Origin: Clostridia bacterium
Lineage (GTDB): Bacteria > Bacillota > Peptococcia > DRI-13 > SM3-B62
Assembly: GCA_018433675.1 (NCBI GenBank)
Contig: JAHDQS010000009.1
Span: forward strand, 1 to 64,000
Reading direction: 5' to 3'
Length of the DNA: 64,000 nt
Part shown: piece after piece, positions 1 to 7,916 of the stretch
Layout of the letters: the number at the start of each line of letters is the position of its first letter
Numbering within the stretch: position 1 is the stretch's first letter
Translations under genes and position numbers: made by a program
Notes under the pieces: model-generated
Seen by the model: the letters and a program-made list of their open reading frames with translations, nothing else
What the model was told of the DNA's origin: nothing
Database searches by the model: none

Positions 1-825
1 CAAGCCATGCTTAACGACCTAAAAGTAGGAGTTATGGGGCAGCATGCTTCCAACCTGGGAGGGATCATAGCTCATAGTATTGCTGATCCCCTAGGCATAC
101 CGTCTTTTGTAGTAGACCCGGTTGTAGTCGATGAATTGGAGCCACTTGCCAGAATATCCGGTACTCCTTTGATTTCGAGAAAATCAAAGGATCATCCGTT
201 GAATCAGAAAGCTGTGGGCAGGAAAGCGGCTGAAAAGCTGGGCGGAAAGTATGAGGATTTCAATTTTATAATTACACATATGGGCGGAGGTGTTTCCGTC
301 GGTGTTCACAAAAAAGGGAAAATAGTGGATGTAAACAACTGTCTTGATGGCGACGGCCCTATGTCTCCGGAAAGATGCGGGGGAATTCCGTTTGGTTCAT
401 TGATTGACATCTGCTATTCCGGAAAGTACTCGAAAGAAGAAATAAGAAAGAAACTGGTTGGTAGCGGCGGTCTGATGGGATATCTGGGTACCAGCGACGG
501 ACGCGAAGTGGTTAAAAGAATCAATGATGGGGACGAAGAGGCCAGTCTTATCTATGAAGCAATGGCTTACCAGATTTCCAAAGAGATTGCTGCAGGCGCT
601 GCGGTGCTTAAAGGGCAGGTAAATGAGATTTTACTGACCGGAGGACTTGCCTATGATGCTTTATTGACTGGCTGGATCAAAGAACGCATTTCATTTATTG
701 CCCCGGTCAGAGTTTTTCCTGGAGAGTATGAGATGGAAGCGCTCGTAATGGGTGTGCTCCGTGTCTTGAAAAAAGATGAATCCCTCCAAATGTATCCCAA
801 TCCGCTGAGAAATACTATTAATTAA
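1..825 (+). CDS. buk: Butyrate kinase, 5' end outside window
   Basis: This is the C-terminal three quarters of an ASKHA-fold acyl kinase of the butyrate kinase family, which makes ATP and butyrate (or a branched acid) from the acyl phosphate. About 274 residues are visible against roughly 355 in the family, and the reading frame is open to base 1, so the start lies upstream. Visible signatures are the glycine-rich phosphate loop THMGGGVSVG, the DGDGPMSPERCG segment and LLTGGLAYD near the C-terminus. Malic enzyme follows after 19 nt. Family assignment is firm; the natural acyl substrate is not readable from sequence. In this setting it could take acyl phosphate derived from the acyl-CoA made by the dehydrogenase complex at 7.9-12.3 kb. 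Confidence 0.93.
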   Translation, partial: QAMLNDLKVGVMGQHASNLGGIIAHSIADPLGIPSFVVDPVVVDELEPLARISGTPLISRKSKDHPLNQKAVGRKAAEKLGGKYEDFNFIITHMGGGVSVGVHKKGKIVDVNNCLDGDGPMSPERCGGIPFGSLIDICYSGKYSKEEIRKKLVGSGGLMGYLGTSDGREVVKRINDGDEEASLIYEAMAYQISKEIAAGAAVLKGQVNEILLTGGLAYDALLTGWIKERISFIAPVRVFPGEYEMEALVMGVLRVLKKDESLQMYPNPLRNTIN

Positions 826-844
826 AAAACTGGGAGGAATTATC

Positions 845-2017
845 ATGGATTACGCAAAAGAATCGCTACGGCTTCACGCAATATGGAGAGGTAAACAGAA
901 ATTTATTCCCAAAATGCCCCTTAATACAAGTGAGGATCTATCGCTCACATATACGCCTGGCGTTGCTCAGGCTTGTCTTGAAATTCAAAAAGATATTAAT
1001 AACAGTTATGAACTGACAGGCCGCTGGAACACCGTAGCAGTGATTACGGACGGAACTGCGGTGCTCGGTCTCGGCGATATCGGGCCGGAAGCCGGAATGC
1101 CTGTTATGGAGGGGAAATGTGTGTTGTTTAAAGGCTTCGGAGACGTTGATGCTATTCCGCTTTGTATACGCTCAAAGGATGTGGATGTGATTGTTGAAAC
1201 CTGTGCGCTTCTTGCCGGTAGCTTCGGTGGGATCAACCTTGAGGATATTGCAGCGCCAAGATGTTTTGAGATTGAACAGAAGTTAAAGGAACGTTGCGAC
1301 ATCCCAATCTTTCACGACGATCAGCACGGGACAGCCGTTGTTACCTTAGCCGCCATGATAAATGCTTTAAAGCTGACAGGCAGGGAACTATCTAAGATTA
1401 ATGTCGTTACTTGCGGCGCGGGTGCTGCTGGTATGGCCATTATCAAACTTCTTATGGCGCTTGGGCTTAAAGATGTCGTGATGTGCGATCGGAAGGGTGC
1501 GATTTATGAGGGGCGAGATGGATTAAACAAAGAAAAAGCCGAAATGGCAAAGATCTCAAACAGGGAGATGAAAAAAGGCACATTAGCTGATGTTTTAAAA
1601 GGCGCCGACGTATTTATTGGTGTGTCCGCGCCGGGCATGGTAACACCCGAGATGGTAAAAAGCATGGCAAAAAACCCCATTGTCTTCACAATGGCGAACC
1701 CGATACCCGAGATTATGCCAGAGCTTGCTTATGAGGCAGGTGCAGCCGTCGTCGGCACAGGCCGCAGTGATTTCCCTAACCAGATTAATAATGTTTTAGC
1801 TTTTCCTGGGATTTTTCGTGGGGCGCTCGATGTAAGAGCTGCTGATATTAATGATGAGATGAAGATTGCAGCCGCCTATGCGCTTGCGAATCTTGTAAGC
1901 GAGGAAGAACTGAGACCAGATTTTATTATTCCGCAAGTGTTTGAACCGAGGATAAAGGATGCAGTTGCCACAGCCGTTTCTGACGCTGCGCGCAAAACGG
2001 GTGTCGCTAGGATATGA
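845..2017 (+). CDS. NAD(P)-dependent malic enzyme
   Basis: Oxidative decarboxylation of L-malate to pyruvate and CO2 with NAD(P) and a divalent metal in the cytoplasm. The 390-residue length fits the short bacterial malic enzymes. Visible features are the N-terminal YTPGVA segment, the metal and substrate region FHDDQHGTAVV around residue 156, the Rossmann loop GAGAAGMA around residue 190, and FTMANPIPE near residue 280. A ribosome site GGGAGGAAT lies just before the ATG. It is 19 nt after butyrate kinase and overlaps the next gene, a LarA-family racemase, by 4 nt (ATGA). That coupling suggests the two act on one substrate, for example both enantiomers of malate. NAD versus NADP preference cannot be told. 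Confidence 0.93.
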   Translation: MDYAKESLRLHAIWRGKQKFIPKMPLNTSEDLSLTYTPGVAQACLEIQKDINNSYELTGRWNTVAVITDGTAVLGLGDIGPEAGMPVMEGKCVLFKGFGDVDAIPLCIRSKDVDVIVETCALLAGSFGGINLEDIAAPRCFEIEQKLKERCDIPIFHDDQHGTAVVTLAAMINALKLTGRELSKINVVTCGAGAAGMAIIKLLMALGLKDVVMCDRKGAIYEGRDGLNKEKAEMAKISNREMKKGTLADVLKGADVFIGVSAPGMVTPEMVKSMAKNPIVFTMANPIPEIMPELAYEAGAAVVGTGRSDFPNQINNVLAFPGIFRGALDVRAADINDEMKIAAAYALANLVSEEELRPDFIIPQVFEPRIKDAVATAVSDAARKTGVARI

Positions 2018-3282
2018 GTAAGGAGCAGAAAATGAAGTTTGAAATTGGGTTTGGAACAATAAAGCAGCAGGTAGAAATTCCGGATAAAAATATTATCGGT
2101 ATCCTTGAGCCAAACAAAGTGGATGTAAAAAGCATCGGAGCCGAGGAGGTTCTGCGAGCTATACGCAGTCCCCTCGGCACGGGCACGCTTAATGAGATTG
2201 TAAAACCGGGGGAGAAAATCGTGGTTATCACAAGTGATATCACGCGTCCACTGCCTAGTTATATCATTATGCCTGTCCTGCTTGATGAATTGTACGCTGC
2301 TGGAATAAAAAAAGAAGATATCGCGCTGGTGTTTGCATTAGGAAGTCACCGTAAGCATTCGAGGGAGGAAATAAAGAAGCTTGCGGGAGAACGTGCAATG
2401 AAAGAGATTGAATGCATTGATGCTGATCAGAATGATACTATTCGCATGGGGGTTACCTCCAGCGGCACACCGGTTGATATCACTCGAATTGTTGCGGAAG
2501 CCGACAGGCGTATTTGCCTCGGTAATATTGAATATCATTATTTTGCGGGATACAGCGGCGGAGCGAAGGCAATCATGCCGGGCGTTTCAACACGGGACGC
2601 GATACAGGCAAACCACAGTAAAATGGTTTTACCGGAGGCAGTAGCCGGAAGAATTGAAGGCAATCCGGTGCGTGAGGACTTGGAAGAAGCAATATTGTAT
2701 TGTCCGATTGACTTTATTGTGAATGTCGTGCTTGACGAGCAGAAAAGAATTATCAATGCTGCAGCAGGACATTACATAGAGGCTCATCGCGCAGGCTGCA
2801 AGTTTTTGGATCAGCTTTACCTGAAAAAAATTGAGCATCGGGCTGATATTGTAATTGTATCGCAGGGCGGCGCTCCGAAAGACTTAAATCTGTACCAGAC
2901 ACAAAAGGCACTTGATAATGCAAAACACGCTGTCCGGGAGGGTGGAATAATTATCCTTGTCGGCTCCTGCAAAGAGGGGCTCGGGGAGCATGTTTTTGAA
3001 GAATGGATGACGCAGGCGCGGGATGCACATTCCCTGATTGACCGGATTCAAAAGGAGTTCCAGTTGGGTGGGCATAAAGCGGCCGCAATAGCGATGGTGC
3101 TTGAAAAAGCGGATATTTATCTTGTATCGGAACTTTCTTCGGAGTTTGTTAAATCAATTTTTTTGAAGCCTTATGAAAATGTACAGCAAGCATTTGAGGC
3201 TGCTTCCAAAAGACTGGGCATGAATGCAAGCGTTCTTATCATGCCCTATGGTGGTTCTACCTTGCCAAGGGTTATGGAGTGA
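2014..3282 (+). CDS. larA: LarA-family nickel-pincer 2-hydroxyacid racemase
   Basis: Member of the LarA (DUF2088) family, which racemises 2-hydroxyacids such as lactate or malate using a covalently bound nickel pincer nucleotide. The 422-residue protein keeps the family landmarks: ITRPLP near residue 75, GSHRKHS near 110, the H..K signature in EYHYFAGYSGGAKAIMPG near 172-190 that carries the cofactor lysine, and NHSKM near 200. Its ATG overlaps the stop of malic enzyme by 4 nt, so translation is probably coupled. That context favours malate racemase over lactate racemase, but this is inference. The cofactor-making genes larB, larC and larE are not in the window and would have to be elsewhere. 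Confidence 0.88.
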   Translation: MSKEQKMKFEIGFGTIKQQVEIPDKNIIGILEPNKVDVKSIGAEEVLRAIRSPLGTGTLNEIVKPGEKIVVITSDITRPLPSYIIMPVLLDELYAAGIKKEDIALVFALGSHRKHSREEIKKLAGERAMKEIECIDADQNDTIRMGVTSSGTPVDITRIVAEADRRICLGNIEYHYFAGYSGGAKAIMPGVSTRDAIQANHSKMVLPEAVAGRIEGNPVREDLEEAILYCPIDFIVNVVLDEQKRIINAAAGHYIEAHRAGCKFLDQLYLKKIEHRADIVIVSQGGAPKDLNLYQTQKALDNAKHAVREGGIIILVGSCKEGLGEHVFEEWMTQARDAHSLIDRIQKEFQLGGHKAAAIAMVLEKADIYLVSELSSEFVKSIFLKPYENVQQAFEAASKRLGMNASVLIMPYGGSTLPRVME

Positions 3283-3447
3283 AAAATCAGTCGATGCGTG
3301 TTTAAACAGCAATGATATTATATGGAAACACATGTTGTTTTTATAAATACAATATGATATTATTCAAAAGAGTTACCAATGAATTAACAAATATGTGATG
3401 TGCTTTTACAAGTTTCTTATAAAAGGATTAATCAGGGGAGAGTGATT

Positions 3448-4221
3448 ATGTTAAAACAAGAGAGAATTGAAAAGATGGAAGAGTATATATTGAAGAATAA
3501 AATTGTTTCAATGGAAGATTTGTGTAACACTTTTTCTATTTCCATAAATACTGCCAGGGCAGACATAAGGAGTCTTGTCGCTAAAGGTAGTATTAAAAAA
3601 ATGTATGGTGGCGTAAGTAGCACTTTAAATGTTGAGTATACCTCTTTTGAAATGAGGAAAAAGCAAAACACACAGACAAAACGCAAAATAGCCAAAGCGG
3701 CGGCAGAATTTATCGAGGATGGAGATATTATCTTTATAGATTCAGGAACAACAACCATGTATATACTTGATTACTTGTCGTCTGATAAAAAAATCACAGT
3801 CGTAACGAATAGTTTAGCAATATGTAATCAAGCTTCTCTAAATAAAAACATCCAGTTGATTTGTACCGGTGGAACTTATCAGCATAAAACAAACTCTTTT
3901 GTCATGTTTGAAGCTATCAATAACATTCAAAATTACAATATTATGAAGGCATTTATGGCAGCAACAGGAGTGTCTGCAAACGGCGATCTCACAAATTCGG
4001 TGTCCCTTGAATGCGAAGTCAAGAAGGCAGCCGTTAAGTGTTGCGAGAAAAACTATATTTTAGCTGATTCGACGAAAATAGGCAAAGCTGCTCTGCTTAC
4101 ATATGCGACTGTTTCACAGATGGATGTTTTTATAACAGACCAGGGTATACCAGATTATTTTAAAGACCTGTGCGGCGAATCTGGAACAGATATAGTATTG
4201 GCAGATGTCGATAATGTGTAG
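3448..4221 (+). CDS. DeoR-family transcriptional regulator
   Basis: Repressor of the DeoR/GlpR type, about 257 residues. The N-terminal winged helix-turn-helix covers roughly residues 1-57, with the family signature around SINTARADIRSL. The C-terminal domain is the DeoR sensor domain (DSGTTTMY, VVTNSLAI, GGTYQHKTNSFV), which usually binds a phosphorylated sugar or sugar-acid intermediate. I chose ATG at 3448 because AGGGGAG lies 8 nt upstream; an earlier in-frame start at 3400 has no ribosome site. It is the only regulator in the island, so it may control the divergent tct and lpd promoters at 7.7-7.85 kb. Ligand unknown. Confidence 0.9.
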   Translation: MLKQERIEKMEEYILKNKIVSMEDLCNTFSISINTARADIRSLVAKGSIKKMYGGVSSTLNVEYTSFEMRKKQNTQTKRKIAKAAAEFIEDGDIIFIDSGTTTMYILDYLSSDKKITVVTNSLAICNQASLNKNIQLICTGGTYQHKTNSFVMFEAINNIQNYNIMKAFMAATGVSANGDLTNSVSLECEVKKAAVKCCEKNYILADSTKIGKAALLTYATVSQMDVFITDQGIPDYFKDLCGESGTDIVLADVDNV

Positions 4222-4239
4222 TTGGTAATTCTTGAAAGT

Positions 4240-4272
4240 AAACACCTTTGTGAAAAATCAAGGGTGTTTTTT
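4240..4272 (+). terminator. Rho-independent terminator after deoR
   Basis: AAACACC (4240-4246) pairs with GGTGTTT (4263-4269), followed by a short T run to 4272. It begins 18 nt after the DeoR stop codon. Confidence 0.65.
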
Positions 4273-4302
4273 GCACCCAAAATTGCACACAGAGATAATA
4301 TA

Positions 4303-4344
4303 ACTCCCCTTAAGGTAAACAAATCTGTCTACCTTAAGGGGAGT
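4303..4344. repeat. Perfect 15-bp inverted repeat between convergent genes
   Basis: ACTCCCCTTAAGGTA at 4303-4317 is the exact reverse complement of 4330-4344, with a 12-nt loop. It sits between the deoR terminator and the 3' end of tctA on the other strand. The likely role is a transcription end or mRNA 3' stabiliser for tctA, though no clear T run follows on either strand. Confidence 0.6.
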
Positions 4345-4377
4345 GTACGAAAAGAAGCAGGGTATGGTGTAGTCTCT

Positions 4378-5877
4378 TTAACATTTATTTTTTAAGACTT
4401 TTCTCCTGTTTCGGATGCTATCCCAAAAAAGCATTACGATACCAAAAGCCAGGAGACATACAGCAATGGGACGGTCGAAAAGCGCCAAAACTGATCCTTG
4501 AGAGGCAATAATGGCAGTTCTAAAATTCGATTCCACGATAGAGCCCAAAATAAACCCTAGTACTATAGGTGGCAAAGAAAATTCACAGTTTAACAAGATG
4601 AATCCTATAACACCTATAACAAACAATGTCCAAGCGTCAAAAACGCGGTTGTTAGAAGTTATGGCTCCAACCATGCACATCAAAAGGATAAGCGGCAATA
4701 GATAATTAAGTGGGACTTTTAGTAATTTAATATAGACTCTTAACAATCCCATTTGCAAAATATACATAACGATGTTGGCTATGATGTAGGTAAAGAAGAT
4801 TATACCCACTAGAGTACCGCTGCTGGTAAACAATTGAGGGCCGGGCTGAATGCCGTGTACGACTAGCGCGCCAAGCAACACTGCGGTGACCAAGTCACCC
4901 GGTATACCAAGGGCCATCATCGGAATCAAGGCCCCGCCGCAGACTGCGTTATTTGCAGTTTCGCTGGCTATTATGCCTTCCCCATGTCCCGTACCAAACT
5001 TTTCCGGTTCCTTGGACATCTGTTGAACCTGGTTATAAGAAAGCATGCTTGCAGTCGCCGAACCGACACCAGGAAGAATTCCAACAAATGTCCCGAGTAA
5101 AGAGCCAACCGAAAAGGCTCTTGCTGTGCCTTTAAGCAAATTTAGACTGGGCCATAGTTTAACCTTTTGGATTTTAATGGGTTCAAGATCTTGATTAAAT
5201 GTTTTAATCTGCTTTAGTACTTCTGCGAGTGCAAATAATCCCATCAAAGTGGCCAAAGTGTCAAACCCGCCGTTTAATTGCCAATTACCGAAAGTCAAAC
5301 GATTCACTGAGGAGACTGGATCCATGCCAACCATACACATCAACAGACCAAAAATAGCAGACATCAGACCCTTGATTCGATCTTTGGCGCAAAGACTAAC
5401 AACAACGCAAAGTCCCATAACACCCATGGCAAAGTATTCCCAAGAGCCAAAAATCAAGGCAATTTTCGCAAGCTTTGGAGCGATAAAAATCAAACATACA
5501 CCAGAGAACAATCCGCCGATCAATGAAGCAAAAGAACCTAAAACAAGCGCATCACCGCCCCGGCCTTGGCGCGCCATAGGCGCGCCGTCGAAAGTTGTAC
5601 AGATTGCGGCCGGTGTCCCTGGGATATTTAGGAGGGTTGCCGAGATTAAGGCACCTGAAATAGAACCTACATACACCGAAACCAGCACTATTAGCCCGGT
5701 TTCCGAACTCATGGAATATGTAAATGGCAGCAGTAGTGTGACTGCAAGGGCACCGGTTAATCCGGGAATTGCACCAAATACGATGCCGAAAAAGCAACCG
5801 GCAAAAACCAATAACAAAAGAGATGGCTGATGTAACAAATATTGAAATCCGATTTGAAAAGACGCTAAACCTTCCAT
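4378..5877 (-). CDS. tctA: Tripartite tricarboxylate transporter large permease TctA
   Basis: Large integral membrane subunit of a TTT-family secondary importer that works with a periplasmic or lipid-anchored binding protein and a small permease. The 499 residues form about 11-12 hydrophobic segments. Family landmarks are GAIPGLTGALAVTLLLPFTY near residue 35-55, LNIPGTPAAICTTFDGAPMA near 83-102, and a second inverted copy GILPGVGSATASM and MMALGIPGDLVTAVLLGALV in the second half. Start is ATG at 5877 with an upstream GGAGGAAC. It is the last gene of tctB-tctC-tctA on the reverse strand. TTT systems import citrate, tricarballylate, aromatic acids or other carboxylates; the substrate here is not deducible. 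Confidence 0.93.
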   Translation of the reverse strand: MEGLASFQIGFQYLLHQPSLLLLVFAGCFFGIVFGAIPGLTGALAVTLLLPFTYSMSSETGLIVLVSVYVGSISGALISATLLNIPGTPAAICTTFDGAPMARQGRGGDALVLGSFASLIGGLFSGVCLIFIAPKLAKIALIFGSWEYFAMGVMGLCVVVSLCAKDRIKGLMSAIFGLLMCMVGMDPVSSVNRLTFGNWQLNGGFDTLATLMGLFALAEVLKQIKTFNQDLEPIKIQKVKLWPSLNLLKGTARAFSVGSLLGTFVGILPGVGSATASMLSYNQVQQMSKEPEKFGTGHGEGIIASETANNAVCGGALIPMMALGIPGDLVTAVLLGALVVHGIQPGPQLFTSSGTLVGIIFFTYIIANIVMYILQMGLLRVYIKLLKVPLNYLLPLILLMCMVGAITSNNRVFDAWTLFVIGVIGFILLNCEFSLPPIVLGFILGSIVESNFRTAIIASQGSVLALFDRPIAVCLLAFGIVMLFWDSIRNRRKVLKNKC

Positions 5878-5941
5878 GATGTTCCTCCAAAGTGATTATT
5901 TCAGGGGGGCGGTTCCATACTAATTCCCCAAGGGAGCTATA

Positions 5942-6946
5942 TTAAGAATCTAATACAAGCGGCATGTATTCTTCAGCCCATGTCTGAAGTTCTTTAGCAC
6001 ATTCCACCATACCTTTGCTGTCGATCCATTCTACGGAGTATCCCAGTTTGTCTTGAATGGTTTCTTTGAACTCGGGCTTGTCATATACCGCTTTGATTTT
6101 TTCTTCGTAGTAAGCAACAATATTATCCGGGGTATTAGGAGGTAAAAGCACTGCTCTATGAATGCCGCTGACTGCATCTACTCCCATTTCCGCGAAGGTT
6201 GGGAGTTCGGGAACAATGTCAGATCTGTTTCTACCGGCAATACCGATGGCCACTAACTCGCCGGAATCAAGGAAGGGCTTAGCCTCGGCAAGCTGGCACC
6301 ACAAGGCATCGGTATTTTTTCCCATAGTAGCGGTTCTGGACTTGGAGGCGCCGTCAAATGGAACGTAAATACAATCAATATCAGCCTTAAGCAACACATC
6401 GGTAATACTGGTCTGCATGCTATTCATACTGCCTACGGAGGCAATAGTCAGTTTCCCGGGATTTGCCTTTGCTGCCGCTAAAAACTCAGGCCAGTCCGCA
6501 TAAGTATCCGGTGCAACGCAAAGTACGTTCATGTCATAAGCTACAGAGCAAATATAAATCATATCCTTATTAGCTGGGGCTTCAAGAGAACCGGAGATAT
6601 AATTGGTTACATTGGCCTCGGGGGATCCCATCATCAAAGTATATCCATCGGGATCTGAATGATAGCCTTCCATGATTCCGATGCAGCCACCTGCGCCTTC
6701 CACGTTCGTGATGTACATGGACTGCCCATCTAGATTAATGTGACTGGCAATAGTTCTGGCGATGTTATCCATACCACCGCCGGCCCCAAAGGTAACTATA
6801 GTTTCCACAGTTTTCGTTGGAGCCCAAGAGGTGTCTTCAGGGGATTCGTTCTGTTCGGTAGAAGTTTTGTTACAGGCGGTCACGCACGTCATCAGCATAC
6901 AGAGTGTAAGTACAAGAATAATTTTACCAATCTTTTTTTGTTTCAT
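5942..6946 (-). CDS. tctC: TctC/BugT substrate-binding lipoprotein
   Basis: Extracytoplasmic solute receptor of the TTT transporter, 334 residues. The N-terminus has a basic start, a hydrophobic stretch and the lipobox VTAC, with Cys near residue 25 as the lipid anchor, as expected for a monoderm cell. The mature part shows Bug/TctC features: VTFGAGGGMDNIART near residue 50, GSPEANVTNY, and LPTFAEMGVD near the second domain. It lies 64 nt upstream of tctA and about 88 nt downstream of tctB. The ligand is probably a carboxylate; with malic enzyme and a LarA-like racemase nearby, malate or a related hydroxyacid is a guess. Confidence 0.92.
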   Translation of the reverse strand: MKQKKIGKIILVLTLCMLMTCVTACNKTSTEQNESPEDTSWAPTKTVETIVTFGAGGGMDNIARTIASHINLDGQSMYITNVEGAGGCIGIMEGYHSDPDGYTLMMGSPEANVTNYISGSLEAPANKDMIYICSVAYDMNVLCVAPDTYADWPEFLAAAKANPGKLTIASVGSMNSMQTSITDVLLKADIDCIYVPFDGASKSRTATMGKNTDALWCQLAEAKPFLDSGELVAIGIAGRNRSDIVPELPTFAEMGVDAVSGIHRAVLLPPNTPDNIVAYYEEKIKAVYDKPEFKETIQDKLGYSVEWIDSKGMVECAKELQTWAEEYMPLVLDS

Positions 6947-7034
6947 AACTCTCCTCCTATGATTTAATATTATTATATTACTTCACAGTACGGCAAGCTT
7001 ATTGCCGACTGCAGAGTGCATAGTGTGTCCCATT

Positions 7035-7529
7035 TTAGAACAGAGAAAATATGGGCAGTTTCGCCGATAGAACTTCTGTAAAAAGCTTGGTTGTTGCATA
7101 GCTTGTTACTAGTGAAAAAACGCCGGATTTGATGAGAATTAGCACTTTTCCTTTTGTTGTTGGTTTGTCGCAAATCTTAAGGCTGTATGTATCGACAAGA
7201 ATCCAAAGCATTAAAAATGAGTTTAGGAAGAATCCTAAAATGTCAATGAGCAGTAAATAAAGAAATAATACAACCACAGTAAAAATACCAATGTTATCCC
7301 ATATCTTCGGCAGTATAGTTTCGTCCGTTTTTCTTGCTTTTTGAGCGCGAATCAGCAGTAGTACGGCAAGGAGTGCCAATATGGCAAGCCAAAGTCCCAT
7401 ATAAGTGTCCGGCCTTGCTAAAAAAATCTTTATGCGCGGTGATTTAAGAAGGATAGAATACACAGTGGCAGCAAAAACAGATACCAATATAGCTACGCTG
7501 AGAATCATGTCTCTTTTCCAACGTTTCAT
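7035..7529 (-). CDS. tctB: Small permease TctB of the TTT transporter
   Basis: About 164 residues with four predicted transmembrane segments (ILSVAILVSVFAATVYSILL, MGLWLAILALLAVLLLI, IGIFTVVVLFLYLLLI, and a C-terminal one after LGFFLNSFLMLWILVDTY). This is the size and topology of TctB, the fast-diverging small subunit. I start it at ATG 7529, where GGTG precedes the codon by about 8 nt; the frame stays open further upstream, but the extra residues are charged and unlike the family. It is first in the reverse-strand tct operon, with a consensus promoter about 180 nt upstream, leaving a long untranslated leader. Confidence 0.82.
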   Translation of the reverse strand: MKRWKRDMILSVAILVSVFAATVYSILLKSPRIKIFLARPDTYMGLWLAILALLAVLLLIRAQKARKTDETILPKIWDNIGIFTVVVLFLYLLLIDILGFFLNSFLMLWILVDTYSLKICDKPTTKGKVLILIKSGVFSLVTSYATTKLFTEVLSAKLPIFSLF

Positions 7530-7705
7530 TAAATATACACCTACATTTCTACATTTCTTCTTTCTACTTTTGTCATCAAAGTTTTTCCTAGAATAAGAGC
7601 GTATATACTTTTGCAATACTACTTGTTGACATCACCTTCTTCGTTCCAAGACATTTATTAATAAGCCATAACAATACGACATCATAGTTACTAATGACTA
7701 TAAAA

Positions 7706-7734
7706 ATTATATCAGTGTCCTTCAATAAAGTCAA
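7706..7734 (-). promoter_or_regulatory. Sigma-A promoter of tctBCA
   Basis: On the reverse strand TTGACT (7734-7729), a 17-nt spacer and TATAAT (7711-7706). It is the mirror partner of the lpd promoter, which has identical hexamers and spacer. The predicted leader to tctB is about 170 nt. Confidence 0.75.
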
Positions 7735-7793
7735 CATACATCTAATAATAAAACGATAAAAATATGCATACAATTATTCGCAATATCGTTTTT

Positions 7794-7824
7794 TTATTGG
7801 TGGATTATTGGTGTATTATTGTTG
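7794..7824 (+). promoter_or_regulatory. Three 9-mers at 11-bp spacing, candidate operator
   Basis: TTATTGGTG at 7794-7802 and 7805-7813, then TTATTGTTG at 7816-7824. Each start is 11 bp after the previous, about one helical turn, and the third overlaps the -35 box of the lpd promoter. This fits a regulator contacting the same DNA face. The DeoR protein encoded at 3448 is the obvious candidate, but that is inference. Confidence 0.5.
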
Positions 7825-7850
7825 ACTATGTAAATATCAAATGCTATAAT
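7822..7850 (+). promoter_or_regulatory. Sigma-A promoter of the dehydrogenase operon
   Basis: TTGACT (7822-7827), 17-nt spacer, TATAAT (7845-7850). The predicted start near 7857 leaves about 60 nt before the lpd ATG. Confidence 0.8.
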
Positions 7851-7916
7851 ATATTGTGTTGAGAAGTAAATTGCGGCGAGCTAAGATTTGAAAAAACAAT
7901 ATAGGGGGTGAAACTG

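Noticed and set aside
5249-5830. 193-codon ORF opposite tctA
   Set aside because: Antisense shadow of a strongly conserved transporter gene, no ribosome site, low-complexity product.
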